64,000 bases of DNA from Paraburkholderia solitsugae (GTDB taxonomy: Bacteria > Pseudomonadota > Gammaproteobacteria > Burkholderiales > Burkholderiaceae): the NCBI RefSeq assembly GCF_013177695.1, contig NZ_WOEY01000128.1, forward strand, positions 1-64,000, given 5' to 3'. Numbering within the stretch: position 1 is the first letter of the stretch; the number at the start of each line of letters is the position of its first letter. A program made the translations under genes and the position numbers. The notes beneath the pieces are model-generated. The model made no database searches and was not told the DNA's origin. It saw nothing but the letters and a program-made list of their open reading frames with translations. Shown here in pieces: positions 35,401-43,720 of the stretch.

Positions 35401-35887
35401 GCTCGATGAAGCGCTGCGGCTCTACCCGACCACTCACAAACAGGGCTGCGGCAGCCCAATCTGCCACCGGGCGACCTTCCTTTACGGCCTGCTCTACGAA
35501 CATGAAAAATTGAGCGAGACACTTCACTCGAACCTGCAGGAATTGTTCGGCGTGCACGACGTCTCCGTCTTCAAGCATCTCGCCGCGATGGTGCGGGCGG
35601 GCAAGGTTGTCGATGCCGAAGGCCGAGACGTCTACCTGAGCGGCGCGGACGGCATGAGGGGTCTGGAAGGCATGCGCCTGCCGATCGGCTTCATCCACGG
35701 TGAAAAAAACGAAACCTATCTGCCGAAGAGTACCTTGATTACCTACGACATGCTGGTCGAGCACTTCCCCGAGCAGCCTTACGAACGACACATCATTCCC
35801 GGCTACGGGCATATCGACTGCATCTTCGGCAAGAATGCGGCGGTGGATGTCTATCCGGTGATTGCGCGGTATCTGAATGCGCATTGA
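32477..35887 (+). CDS. GMC oxidoreductase-alpha/beta hydrolase fusion
   Basis: A 1136-residue two-enzyme protein. The N-terminal 560 residues are an FAD-dependent GMC oxidoreductase of the cholesterol-oxidase branch: VVVGSGYGGAI at 17-27 binds FAD, GGTSLINANV follows, a cysteine cluster CVGCGDCNSGC spans 197-207, and VHPLGGCGMG plus NPLLTISALAER close it. A linker beta-domain (about 575-790) follows. The C-terminal part is an alpha/beta hydrolase (LLIHGSGVSSRIF) whose nucleophile position in AHCMGG is Cys907, not Ser; His is in GYGHIDCIFG. An oxidised sterol-like or polyester-like substrate passed to the hydrolase is plausible but unproven. No export signal is seen. Confidence 0.85.
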   Translation: MNRLSSALTAMQPHYDVVVVGSGYGGAIAASRMARAGRRVCVLERGREFMAGEFPRTPLEGAAQVQYNTALAQVGSPLALLEVHVNEDVNAVVGCGLGGTSLINANVALEAEPRLWDDVRWPEALRGDQAGRDKGYELARAMLQPSPVSGDFLQLPKLQALKQSAQALGMADRFYPPPVTVTFEDRINAAGVAQQACVGCGDCNSGCNYDAKNSTHMNYLPDAVAHGAHIFTGAAVHSVVRDAAKQKWTVRFQEVKLGRESYDAPDLFVSADIVIVSAGTIGSTALLLRSRKAGLTVSDMLGQHFTGNGDVLAFAYNTDEVINGVGWGVHMQGDIPPVGPTITGIIDHRNTPDVTDGFVIEEGSLAGPVGAAMVALLGGAAPLEGVEIPAPRAAGEPADYDTRVIESLLRGPYHGALNHTQTYLVMAHDDESGQISVNDKGRPRIDWPKAGKQPIFRTVEDTLEKAQAPLGGKYVRNPISTRMLKNRTVTVHPLGGCGMGEDAERGVVDHQGRVFSGTTGDDVHEGLYVMDGAVMPMSLGVNPLLTISALAERNCALLADARGWKIDYQAKGTAGTPPPQKIGLRFTETMIGTYTPGVAGDAATSPIEFTLTVESDDLADMLSNPQHLAHTTGTLTCAALSAQPMTITDGTFNLFVVNESDVDERNMNYRMTLNSTEGKTYYLSGQKIITRTSPINLWDQTNTLYAEIRESAQADAPAIGKATLIITPENFIKQQRTLEVTNAPDLTTRLEWTLKFGKFFAGVLFTEYGGVAAPLQFYDPKAPPRLKRVLRAPVPQVVFFDTPDKTTLRLTRYAGPPNTPLRPVLLIHGSGVSSRIFSTDLVTTNLVEYLCAAGYDVWLVDLRVSIEMPSVLVPTNVDKVAREDIPAAVAKVRELTGLPDIQVLAHCMGGLALTMSLLYGLEGVRSVVISQVSAHPVPGTLGKIKCGLHVPDIMEHLGVLDLTAFTEHRSWPHNLLDEALRLYPTTHKQGCGSPICHRATFLYGLLYEHEKLSETLHSNLQELFGVHDVSVFKHLAAMVRAGKVVDAEGRDVYLSGADGMRGLEGMRLPIGFIHGEKNETYLPKSTLITYDMLVEHFPEQPYERHIIPGYGHIDCIFGKNAAVDVYPVIARYLNAH

Positions 35888-36083
35888 CGAATGCTTAAGC
35901 GCCACGTCGCCATAAGATCGGAGAACGCCGCGGCTGCGTGCATGGGTTGCACGCCGCTCGCTCTTCGGGCGGCGGTTCAGGTATGGTATGTGTAAGGGGG
36001 CGGTTCGCCGCGGGTACAGTCAGCGCACCTGGCCCCGCGAGCCCATCACACCCTATCCACATCACCCTGCCACGCTTATCCGG

Positions 36084-36866
36084 ATGAAAAACTTTTTTCT
36101 GACCACGTTGACCGCCGGGCTGTTGGCCGGCACCGTTGCAACAGCGAACGTACAGGCCGCCGAACTCCATGTGATGAGTTCAGGCGGCTTCACCGCCGCC
36201 TATAAACTGCTCGGCCCCAAGTTCGCGGCGTCGACAGGCAACACGCTCGAAACGATCCTCGGGCCGTCGATGGGTAAATCGCCGGAAGCCATTCCGAACC
36301 GGCTCGAGCGCGGAGAGCACGCGGACGTGGTCATCATGGTCGGCTACGCGCTCGACGATCTGATCAAGCAAGGCAAGGTGATTCCCGGGTCGCGCGTCGA
36401 GCTGGCCGATTCCCGCATTGGCATGGCCGTGCGCAGCGGCGCGCCGAAGCCGGATATCAGTTCGGTCGAGGCACTGAAAGAGACTCTGCTTCACGCCAGA
36501 TCGATCGCCTACTCGGATAGCGCGAGCGGTGTCTATATCGAACGCGAGCTCTTCGGCAAACTCGGCATTGGGGATCAGGTGAAAGCCAAAGCGAAGATGA
36601 TCCCGAAGATTCCAGTCGCATCCGTGGTCGCCAATGGCGATTACGAGGTGGGATTCCAGCAGGTCAGTGAGTTGCTGCCGGTGCCGGGCGCCACGTTCGT
36701 TGGAAAGATTCCGGAATCGGTGCAATCGGTCACGCGATATGCTGCGGGCATCCCGGTGGGCGCCGAACATCCGAAAGAGGCGAAGGCACTGCTCGACTAC
36801 CTCGCCTCACCCGCCGCACAGCCCGTGGTGACGTCGACTGGTATGGACTCTGTCGCAACACATTGA
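36084..36866 (+). CDS. Periplasmic binding protein, ModA-like, without transporter genes
   Basis: A 260-residue protein with a Sec signal (MKNFFLTTLTAGLLAGTVAT) cleaved near VQAA. The mature part follows the molybdate-binding-like class of periplasmic proteins: LHVMSSGGFTAAYKLLGPKF, GEHADVVIMVG, RIGMAVRSGAPKPDI, SDSASGVYIERELF. No permease or ATPase lies next to it. Members of this branch are often orphan and of unknown ligand, so substrate binding other than molybdate is likely. The ATG at 36084 gives the natural signal peptide; the frame stays open upstream. Confidence 0.82.
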   Translation: MKNFFLTTLTAGLLAGTVATANVQAAELHVMSSGGFTAAYKLLGPKFAASTGNTLETILGPSMGKSPEAIPNRLERGEHADVVIMVGYALDDLIKQGKVIPGSRVELADSRIGMAVRSGAPKPDISSVEALKETLLHARSIAYSDSASGVYIERELFGKLGIGDQVKAKAKMIPKIPVASVVANGDYEVGFQQVSELLPVPGATFVGKIPESVQSVTRYAAGIPVGAEHPKEAKALLDYLASPAAQPVVTSTGMDSVATH

Positions 36867-36998
36867 CGAAGTGGCCGGTGCGTAGCCGACAGACGCGTGT
36901 CATCGCGTCCACTTTGCCTTGCAAGACATAATCAAATCCCGCCATCAATAGCAACACGGCCGCGGGCTTCACACTTCAGGACGATTTCACAGAAAACT

Positions 36999-37775
36999 AT
37001 GGAACAGTTGACCTTCGGGGCTTGCGTCAAAAAAGGCTGGATCAGTTCGTGGCAAGCCGTCACGCAAATGCCCTGGTTGTTCCTGGGTGTCTGCGCGGTA
37101 TTGGCCTGCACCTCGCTGCTGATAGGGCAACGCCCCGCCGCCACTGACAATATGGACTCGATGACGCGTGTCGGCCACGGCCTGCTGTCGCTGGTCTGGT
37201 TCTTTCTACAGCTGGCGGTATCTGGCACGCTGACCATCAAGGTCCATCGTTTCGTGCTGCTTGGCGAAGGCGCGCACCCGCTCGTGCCGCTCAACGGCAA
37301 GCCGCTCGCCCGCTATGCGCTGGTGTGGCTCGCCATCATGCTGATTGTGCTGGCGATTATAGGATTCACCTTTGTCGCCATGCGCGCGCTCAAGATGGGA
37401 TTCCTGGTTTACGTGCCGCTGCTGCTCATTTATCTATTCGTGCTTATCCGTCTGAGCCTGCTTTATCCGTCCATTGCCCTCGGCAGCCGGGTTGCCTTGC
37501 GTGCGGCGTGGAGGGACAGCCGTGGACACGTATGGAGCATCATCGGCGTGGGCTTCGTGACTTATGTGCCGCTCTTTGTCGTCACCGTCCTTTTATTCGT
37601 GCTCGTCGGCCCGAAGATGCTGGCCGCGCACCAGACCCAGGGCCTGGCCGTCGTCGCGATTATTCAGGCGCTGCTCAATGCTGTTTTCGTCGTGTTCGCC
37701 GCAGCCTCGCTGTCATGGCTGTACCGGCGCTACGCCAACGAGCTGCTGACGCACGCTGAAGACGCGCCGCGTTGA
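36999..37775 (+). CDS. Six-helix integral membrane protein of unknown function
   Basis: A 258-residue hydrophobic protein starting MEQLTFGACVKKGWISSWQ, with helices near 25-45, 65-85, 110-135, 135-160, 185-215 and 220-245. Between helices 4 and 5 is a short basic segment (ALRAAWRDSRGHVWSI). The overall pattern resembles the DUF-type membrane proteins with a repeated three-helix unit (YciC/GlpQ-membrane-domain-like), but I see no decisive motif. Neighbouring genes give no clue. Confidence 0.65.
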   Translation: MEQLTFGACVKKGWISSWQAVTQMPWLFLGVCAVLACTSLLIGQRPAATDNMDSMTRVGHGLLSLVWFFLQLAVSGTLTIKVHRFVLLGEGAHPLVPLNGKPLARYALVWLAIMLIVLAIIGFTFVAMRALKMGFLVYVPLLLIYLFVLIRLSLLYPSIALGSRVALRAAWRDSRGHVWSIIGVGFVTYVPLFVVTVLLFVLVGPKMLAAHQTQGLAVVAIIQALLNAVFVVFAAASLSWLYRRYANELLTHAEDAPR

Positions 37776-37795
37776 ATCGCGCGGCACGCCTTCGG

Positions 37796-39247
37796 TCAAA
37801 ACAGCTTGCCCGGATTCAGAATGCCGTGCGGGTCCAGCGCGTGTTTGATCGCCGCCATGGCGGCCAATTCAGCCGGCGAGCGCGAGATCGGCAAGAACTC
37901 GCGCTTGAGCAAGCCGATCCCGTGTTCCGCCGACACCGAGCCGTGCAACGGCCTGAGCATCTCGTAGACGAACGCATACACCGCATGATGATCGACGCCG
38001 GGGATCGAATGGCCGTCCACGGTGACATGCAGATTCGAATCGCCGATATGGCCGAAAAAATACGACGCGTTGCCCGGCCAGCGCTGATCGAGCGCCGCGC
38101 GGCAACGATCGACAAAAGCGCCGATCTCGCCGATGGGCAAACTCACGTCGAAGTTGATCGCATCCAGCCGCACCGGAAACTCGGCGGTGCACTCGCGAAT
38201 CGCCCACAACGCGCGCACATCAGCGACCGATTGCGCGATCACCGCGTCGCGGATCGCTTCTGAATCGAGCGCTTCGGCCAGCGCGGCAGAGAAGCGTTCG
38301 CCGTCGTCGCTCGCGTCGAAGCTCGCGTGTTCGATCAGTGCATAGAGCGGGTGCGAGTCGGCGAACGGCGAGCGCGTGCCCGTCAGCTTCACGCCGAAAT
38401 CGTAGAAATCCGGCCACATGATCTCGAACGCGCCGATGTCGTTGCCAAAGCGCGTCGACAGGCGGCGCAGCAGGTTCACGGCGGCGTCGTACCCGTCAAG
38501 GGCGACGAGCGCCGTGTGGCGCGCCGCGCGCGGCGGATGGAGCCGCAGCACCGCGCGCGTGATCACGCCGAGCGTGCCTTCCGAACCGATAAACCAGTGT
38601 TTCAGGTCATAGCCGGTGTTGTTCTTGACCATCTTGCCGAGTGAAGTCAGCACGTCGCCGTTGGCAAGCACAACTTCGAGACCGAGCACCTGGTCGCGCG
38701 CGGTGCCCGACTGGATCACGCGATTGCCGCCTGCGTTGGTCGCCAGATTGCCGCCGATCTGGCACGAGCCTCGTGCGCCGAGATCGAGCGCGAGTTCGAA
38801 GCCGGCTTCGGCGGCCGACTCCTGGGCGGTTTGCAAGGTGGTGCCGGCGCGCACGGTTAACGTGGCCGAAGCGGTGTCAATTTCTTCCACGCCGGTGAGC
38901 CGTTCGAGCGACAGCGCAATATCGGTCGCGCGCGCAATCGCGCCGCCGGCGAGACCGGTCATGCCGCCCTGCGGCACCACCGGTTGATGCGCGGCGTGGC
39001 AAATCGCCAACGCGCGAGAGACGTCTTCCGTGCTGCGCGGCAAGAGCAGCGCGGCAGGACGCGTCGGATCGTGGCGTGTCCAGTCGGTCATCGCGTGTTC
39101 GCCGATCTGCTCGCCGACCCGCACCACGTCGGCACCGAGCGCGGCACGTAGCGCATCGAGCGTTGCAGAAAGTGGCGCTGCGCCGTGGGTTGCGTTGCGG
39201 GCCGCGCTGCTGCCTGCTACGCCGTTAGTCAAACTGTTATCTGTCAT
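37796..39247 (-). CDS. FAD-linked oxidase, D-lactate/2-hydroxyglutarate dehydrogenase type
   Basis: A 483-residue flavoprotein of the GlcD/DLD (vanillyl-alcohol-oxidase) superfamily that oxidises 2-hydroxy acids. The FAD-binding half has VVPQGGMTGLAGGAIA near 93 and LGARGSCQIGGNLATNAGG; the C-terminal half has GHIGDSNLHVTVDGH and AEHGIGLLKREFL with the active-site His residues. Its ATG overlaps the stop of the 2OG-oxygenase gene (ATGA), so the two are translated together. A D-2-hydroxy acid substrate is likely, unspecified; in this setting it may handle a product of the oxygenase or of the imported amino acid. Confidence 0.88.
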   Translation of the reverse strand: MTDNSLTNGVAGSSAARNATHGAAPLSATLDALRAALGADVVRVGEQIGEHAMTDWTRHDPTRPAALLLPRSTEDVSRALAICHAAHQPVVPQGGMTGLAGGAIARATDIALSLERLTGVEEIDTASATLTVRAGTTLQTAQESAAEAGFELALDLGARGSCQIGGNLATNAGGNRVIQSGTARDQVLGLEVVLANGDVLTSLGKMVKNNTGYDLKHWFIGSEGTLGVITRAVLRLHPPRAARHTALVALDGYDAAVNLLRRLSTRFGNDIGAFEIMWPDFYDFGVKLTGTRSPFADSHPLYALIEHASFDASDDGERFSAALAEALDSEAIRDAVIAQSVADVRALWAIRECTAEFPVRLDAINFDVSLPIGEIGAFVDRCRAALDQRWPGNASYFFGHIGDSNLHVTVDGHSIPGVDHHAVYAFVYEMLRPLHGSVSAEHGIGLLKREFLPISRSPAELAAMAAIKHALDPHGILNPGKLF

Positions 39248-40233
39248 GCAGTAGTTCCTTGCTTTCCTTCAACGGCTGCTTTCTTCCGATAACCCATCGA
39301 ATCGTTGATCCGCCCGAGGATATAGTCACCCGCGGCGACCGGTTGGTACTTGAGGTCGGCGTCGCTCGTGCCGAGCTCACGTGGATCGACCATCGCACCG
39401 TAAGTGGGATCATAAAACGTCGCGATCGAATAGCGCTCGCGCCCCGACGCATTGATCACGCGATGCAAGGTGGAGCGGAAGCGGTCATTAGTCCAGCGCG
39501 CCAGCAGATCGCCGACGTTCACCACGAAGCTGCCTTCGACCGGCGGCGCATCGACCCACGTATCGTTGGCGATCTCACGCACCTGCAAGCCGCCCACCCG
39601 ATCCTGCCATAGCAAAGTAATGCAGCCGTAGTCGGTATGCGGCGCGACGCCGAACTGATCCGCGTCAGACTGGGGCGGCTGCGGCGGATAGTAGACCATC
39701 TGCGTGCGCTGCATCCGCTTCGTATAGCGCGGCGCGAAGAAATGCTCGTCAACGCCGAGACTTACCGCCACCGCCCGCAGCAGATCGGCGCCGCATGCCG
39801 CGACCGCTTCGTAGTAACCATACAGCGCGGGCCGCAACCCGGGCATGAAATCCGGCCAGTTGTTCGGCCCACGCAGCGCCTGGCCCGCGCGCACATCGGG
39901 ATCGTCCTCCGGCAACTCGAGGCCGATGCTGAAGAACTCCTTGTAGTCGGGGCGCTTCGCCTGATACATGGTGGCGTCGCCGAGCGCGTTGAAACCTCGA
40001 TGCCTTTGATTGACCGCCGCGCGCCGCTTCGTCTCCACCGGAAACGCAAAGAACGTGCGCGCCGCCTGTTCGGCTGCATCGATTGCCATTTGCGGCACGC
40101 CGTGATTGACGATATAGAAGAAGCCGATCGTCGTGCACGCCTCGCGGATTTCGTGCGCCACGCGCGTCAAAGCCTGCGGGTCGCCCGCGCGAACGCCGGC
40201 AAGATCGATGATCGGAATACGGGTCACGGGCAT
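39244..40233 (-). CDS. Fe(II)/2-oxoglutarate oxygenase, isopenicillin-N-synthase-like
   Basis: A 329-residue mononuclear iron enzyme. The N-terminal DIOX_N part has IPIIDLAGV and GFFYIVNHGV; the iron ligands are His199, Asp201 (PHTDYGC) and His257 (TLHRVIN), and Arg267-x-Ser269 binds 2-oxoglutarate. The ATG at 40233 is the family start; the longer frame upstream is not coding. It forms a coupled pair with the FAD oxidase and is divergent from an amino-acid ABC importer, with two HutC-type operators between. Such enzymes hydroxylate or cleave small molecules; here an amino acid derivative imported by the transporter is the likely substrate. Confidence 0.88.
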   Translation of the reverse strand: MPVTRIPIIDLAGVRAGDPQALTRVAHEIREACTTIGFFYIVNHGVPQMAIDAAEQAARTFFAFPVETKRRAAVNQRHRGFNALGDATMYQAKRPDYKEFFSIGLELPEDDPDVRAGQALRGPNNWPDFMPGLRPALYGYYEAVAACGADLLRAVAVSLGVDEHFFAPRYTKRMQRTQMVYYPPQPPQSDADQFGVAPHTDYGCITLLWQDRVGGLQVREIANDTWVDAPPVEGSFVVNVGDLLARWTNDRFRSTLHRVINASGRERYSIATFYDPTYGAMVDPRELGTSDADLKYQPVAAGDYILGRINDSMGYRKKAAVEGKQGTTA

Positions 40234-40349
40234 TGCGCTGCTCCCAGGAAGGCCGGCCAATTCAACTGAGGAAAGAGGCTTGCACACGGAGGCTGACACA
40301 TCACTCGCGACTCGCTCGCGCGCCTCGTGCATCCTCGTGCGTCTTCGTT

Positions 40350-40357
40350 GTATATAC
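40350..40357. promoter_or_regulatory. HutC-type operator, site 1
   Basis: GTATATAC in the context TTGTATATACCGCC fits the HutC-subfamily pattern GT-N-TA-N-AC. It lies in the divergent region between the oxygenase (start 40233) and the importer (start 40532). Confidence 0.6.
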
Positions 40358-40448
40358 CGCCAAAAGCGCACCCGCAAGTTGCTTCGTGGGGGTTCAGGTA
40401 AGGGATTTTCTCTACTCGCGCGTTTATTTATTTCACGCGGAAACTGCG

Positions 40449-40456
40449 GTATATAC
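40449..40456. promoter_or_regulatory. HutC-type operator, site 2
   Basis: A second GTATATAC, in GCGGTATATACTGCC, which is symmetric over 12 of its 14 flanking bases. It is 76 bases before the binding-protein gene; together with site 1 it can control both directions. Confidence 0.62.
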
Positions 40457-40531
40457 TGCCTCGCATGACTCGCGCAAGGTCCGCTGACGAACCGCTTTCG
40501 CGCGACACCGCTTTGCCAACCGGAGAATCCC

Positions 40532-41359
40532 ATGAGCATCCTTGCAGGCTGGAAGTGTCGTTTGGTCATGCTGGCGTTATGCGCGGCAAGCGTCACCGCC
40601 CACGCGGAAGACCAGCTCGCCAAAGTAAAGAAAGCCGGCGAACTGGTGGTCGGCACCGAGATGCAGTTCGCGCCCTTCGACTTCCTTGAAAACGGCCAGC
40701 AAGCGGGCTTCAATAAGGACCTGTTCGCCGAGGTCGGCAAGGAAATGGGCGTGAAGGTGCGCTTCATCGACTTGCCGTGGCCGAGCGTGCTGCCGGGTCT
40801 CGAAGCCGGCAAGTTCGATATGGTGGGCGGCCCGCTGACGGTCACCAAGGCGCGCATGGAACGCTACACGTACACCCTGCCGATCGCGGACGCCACCGAC
40901 GCGCTGCTCAAGCGCGCCAACGACGCCTCCGTCAAGCAATCTTCGGATATCGCCGGCAAGACTGTCGGCGCGGGCAAAGGCTCGGCCCAGCTCGACCAGT
41001 TGAAGACGTACGTCGCCACCTTGCCGAAACCGCCTGAAATCCGCGAATACGTCGACAACAATCAGGCTTACGCCGACCTCGCTGCCGGTCGCATCGTGGC
41101 GGTCGCGAATTCGATGACCAACATCGCGTACGTCGCCAAACAACGCCCCGACACCTTCGCCGTGGTCCAGCCGCCGTTCGGCGCGAAAGTGTACTTTGCT
41201 TACTGCCTGCGCAAAGACGCGGATAGCAAGCCGCTCGCCGATGCCTTCAATGCTGCGCTCGTGAAAATGCACAACGACGGGCGCCTCGCGGCCTTGCAGA
41301 AAAAGTGGTTCGGTGTCGAGATGGATGCGCCGACGACGATGCCGACGCCGAACTATTGA
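40532..41359 (+). CDS. Polar amino acid ABC transporter, binding protein (system 1)
   Basis: Periplasmic ligand-binding protein of 275 residues with a signal peptide ending at ..VTAHAED. It belongs to the HisJ/ArtJ cluster-3 family: GELVVGTEMQFAPFDFLENG near 36, FNKDLFAEVGKEMGVKVRFIDLPW, VGGPLTVTKARMERY with the ligand-contacting Arg, and ADLAAGRIVAVANSMTN. It heads an operon of binding protein, two permeases, ATPase and a HutC-like repressor. The ligand is unknown; a cationic or zwitterionic amino acid derivative is likely. Confidence 0.9.
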   Translation: MSILAGWKCRLVMLALCAASVTAHAEDQLAKVKKAGELVVGTEMQFAPFDFLENGQQAGFNKDLFAEVGKEMGVKVRFIDLPWPSVLPGLEAGKFDMVGGPLTVTKARMERYTYTLPIADATDALLKRANDASVKQSSDIAGKTVGAGKGSAQLDQLKTYVATLPKPPEIREYVDNNQAYADLAAGRIVAVANSMTNIAYVAKQRPDTFAVVQPPFGAKVYFAYCLRKDADSKPLADAFNAALVKMHNDGRLAALQKKWFGVEMDAPTTMPTPNY

Positions 41360-41487
41360 TGCAACTGACGCACCGCTGGCTTGATGTTTCGATGTTTTGA
41401 TGTTTTGCAGCACGCGTTCCTGATGCATGCGATGCGCGCTTTTCGACGGGCCGCATCGCCCTCTCCGTTCTAGCGAGTGCGACGCTT

Positions 41488-42138
41488 ATGTTCAGCACAA
41501 CCGTCTTTCTACAAGGCTTGCCGCTGCTGCTGCATGCGGCGCTCGCCACTATCGGCATTTCGCTAACGGGTCTCCTGATCGGTTTCTTCGTCGCGATCGC
41601 CGTGTGTGCGGCACGCCTCTCGCCGAAGCGCGCCGCGCGCATGTTCGGCGGCGCTTACGTGTTCTTTTTTCGCGGCGTGCCGATGCTGGTGCAACTGTTG
41701 CTGGTGTACTACCTGCTGCCATTCGCCGGAATCAACGTGTCGCCCATCGTCGCTGCGATCAGCGCCGTATCGCTGTGTTCCGCCTCCTACATCGCCGAGA
41801 TTCTGCGCGGCGGTTTCCTCAGCATTCCGCCAGGGCATATCGAAGCCGCGCGCATGCTCGGGCTCTCACCGTTCGACATGCTGCGACGCATTCTCGTGCC
41901 GCAGGCGTTTCGCTTGACGCTGCCCTCGCTCGTCAATGAAATGGTGCTGCTGATCAAGGCTTCGTCGCTGATCTCGGTGGTGGGTGTGGCCGAGTTGACG
42001 CGCACCGCGCAGAACATCGCGGCCAGCACCTATCGGCCGCTTGAAGCCTACCTCGCCGCCGGGCTGATTTACTTTGTGATCTGCGGAAACCTGGCGCTCG
42101 TCGCACATGCCACCGAATACCGTTTGCAGCACGCCTGA
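41488..42138 (+). CDS. Polar amino acid ABC transporter, permease A (system 1)
   Basis: A 216-residue HisM/HisQ-type membrane subunit with five or six helices. The cytoplasmic EAA loop that contacts the ATPase reads EAARMLGLSPFDMLRRILVPQAF near residue 130. VFFFRGVPMLVQLLLVYY is the standard family segment after helix 2. It pairs with the second permease 30 bases downstream. Confidence 0.9.
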   Translation: MFSTTVFLQGLPLLLHAALATIGISLTGLLIGFFVAIAVCAARLSPKRAARMFGGAYVFFFRGVPMLVQLLLVYYLLPFAGINVSPIVAAISAVSLCSASYIAEILRGGFLSIPPGHIEAARMLGLSPFDMLRRILVPQAFRLTLPSLVNEMVLLIKASSLISVVGVAELTRTAQNIAASTYRPLEAYLAAGLIYFVICGNLALVAHATEYRLQHA

Positions 42139-42167
42139 CCGACCCTGAGCTTGAGATCGAATAAGCC

Positions 42168-42830
42168 ATGCAAAAGCTCGACCCCACCGTCATCACGCAC
42201 AATCTGCAGCCGATTGCCGCCGGTCTCGCGACCACACTCGGCACCTGGGCCGCGGGCGTGGGGATCGGCATCCTGATCGGCTTTCTGATCGCCGTGCTCC
42301 AGCTCTTTTGCGGACGCTGGGTGCGCGGCGCATTGCGCTTCTATATCGAACTGTTTCGTGGCACGCCGTTTCTGGTACAACTGTTTTTGCTCTACTACGG
42401 CGGTCCTTCCTTCGGCCTCACGCTCGAACCAATGACAGCCGGCGTGCTCGGCTTGGGCCTCTACGGCAGCGCGTATTTCGCGGAAGCATTCCGCTCGGGC
42501 TTTCAATCGGTGCCGCCCGGTCATCTCGAAGCGGCATCCTGTCTCGGACTTACCCGCTGGCAAGCCGTCCTGCGCATTCAGGTGCCGCAAATGCTGGTGC
42601 TGATCGTGCCCGCGCTCACCAATCTGATTATCGTGCTGAGCAAGGAAACCGCGGTGCTGTCGATCGTCACCGTGCCCGAACTCACGTTCGTGCTGACCGG
42701 CATCGGTTCGGCTACCTTCGCTTTCGTCGAAACGCTGCTGGTGCTGTGCGTGTGCTATCTCGCGCTGGTCGAACTGACCTCGCGCGTGGGTATGTGGGCC
42801 GAAACCCGCATCGCGCGCTTCATGGCATGA
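42168..42830 (+). CDS. Polar amino acid ABC transporter, permease B (system 1)
   Basis: The partner permease, 220 residues. FRGTPFLVQLFLLYYGG and the EAA loop EAASCLGLTRWQAVLRIQVPQ are typical. Its stop overlaps the ATPase start (ATGA at 42827-42830), so subunits are translated in step. Confidence 0.9.
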   Translation: MQKLDPTVITHNLQPIAAGLATTLGTWAAGVGIGILIGFLIAVLQLFCGRWVRGALRFYIELFRGTPFLVQLFLLYYGGPSFGLTLEPMTAGVLGLGLYGSAYFAEAFRSGFQSVPPGHLEAASCLGLTRWQAVLRIQVPQMLVLIVPALTNLIIVLSKETAVLSIVTVPELTFVLTGIGSATFAFVETLLVLCVCYLALVELTSRVGMWAETRIARFMA

Positions 42831-43720
42831 ACGGAAATCCGGACCACCCTATGAACGCTATCGCCGACATGCCGTCCTCCACGTCCACCGCTGCCTTCGA
42901 TACGCCGCCCGGCGCGCCGCTGATCGAAGTGCGCGACCTGAAGAAACGCTTCGGCGACGTCGAAGTGCTGCGCGGCGTCGATCTCGAGATTGCCCGCTCC
43001 GAAGTGGTCTGCATTATCGGCCCATCGGGCTCGGGCAAGAGCACGTTGCTGCGCTGCCTCGCCGCGCTCGAAACCTACGATCAAGGCGACGTGCGTATCG
43101 AAGGCGAACTGCTCGGCTACAGCGAGCGCAACGGAAAACGCGTGCGAGCGTCGCAAAGCGAGATCAATCGCGTGCGGCGCAACGTCGGCATGGTGTTTCA
43201 GCAATTCAATCTGTGGCCGCACATGACGGCGCTCGGCAATGTGATGGAAGCGTTGCTGCGCGTGCGCCACCTATCGCGCGACGAAGCGCGCCGCCGCGCC
43301 CATGCGATGCTCGAAACAGTCGGCCTCGCGCATAAGGGCGACGCCTACCCGTCGAAACTTTCGGGCGGCCAGCAGCAGCGCGTTGCCATTGCACGCGCGC
43401 TGGCGATGGAGCCGCACATCATGCTGTTCGACGAGCCGACCTCGGCGCTCGATCCCGAGCTGGTCGGCGAAGTGCTGCAGGTGATGAAGCAGCTCGCGCG
43501 CGACGGCATGACGATGGCCGTGGTCACGCACGAAATGGGCTTTGCCGCCCAGGTTGCCGACAAGGTGATGTTCATCGATCAGGGGCGCATCGCCGTGCAG
43601 GGCAAACCGCGCGACGTCTTTCACGACGCGGGGCAGCCGCGTTTGCGGCAGTTCCTGCAAAACTACTTCGACCGCAATGCCTTCTGGGCGCGCGGTCCCG
43701 ACGATGTCGAGCAGCCATGA
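42827..43720 (+). CDS. Polar amino acid ABC transporter, ATPase (system 1)
   Basis: A 297-residue HisP/GlnQ-like ATPase that powers the importer from the cytoplasmic face. Walker A GPSGSGKST, Q-loop MVFQQFNLWPHMT, signature LSGGQQQRVAIARAL, Walker B IMLFDEPTSALDP and the switch His in VVTHEMGFA are all present. The ATG at 42827 overlaps the permease stop; an ATG at 42851 is an alternative with a shorter leader. Its stop overlaps the start of the repressor gene (ATGA). Confidence 0.92.
   Translation: MNGNPDHPMNAIADMPSSTSTAAFDTPPGAPLIEVRDLKKRFGDVEVLRGVDLEIARSEVVCIIGPSGSGKSTLLRCLAALETYDQGDVRIEGELLGYSERNGKRVRASQSEINRVRRNVGMVFQQFNLWPHMTALGNVMEALLRVRHLSRDEARRRAHAMLETVGLAHKGDAYPSKLSGGQQQRVAIARALAMEPHIMLFDEPTSALDPELVGEVLQVMKQLARDGMTMAVVTHEMGFAAQVADKVMFIDQGRIAVQGKPRDVFHDAGQPRLRQFLQNYFDRNAFWARGPDDVEQP

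Noticed and set aside
33245..35905. Open frame of 886 codons on the minus strand
   Set aside because: Antisense to the GMC-hydrolase fusion; composition is Arg/His/Gln-rich without domains, as expected of GC-skewed third positions.
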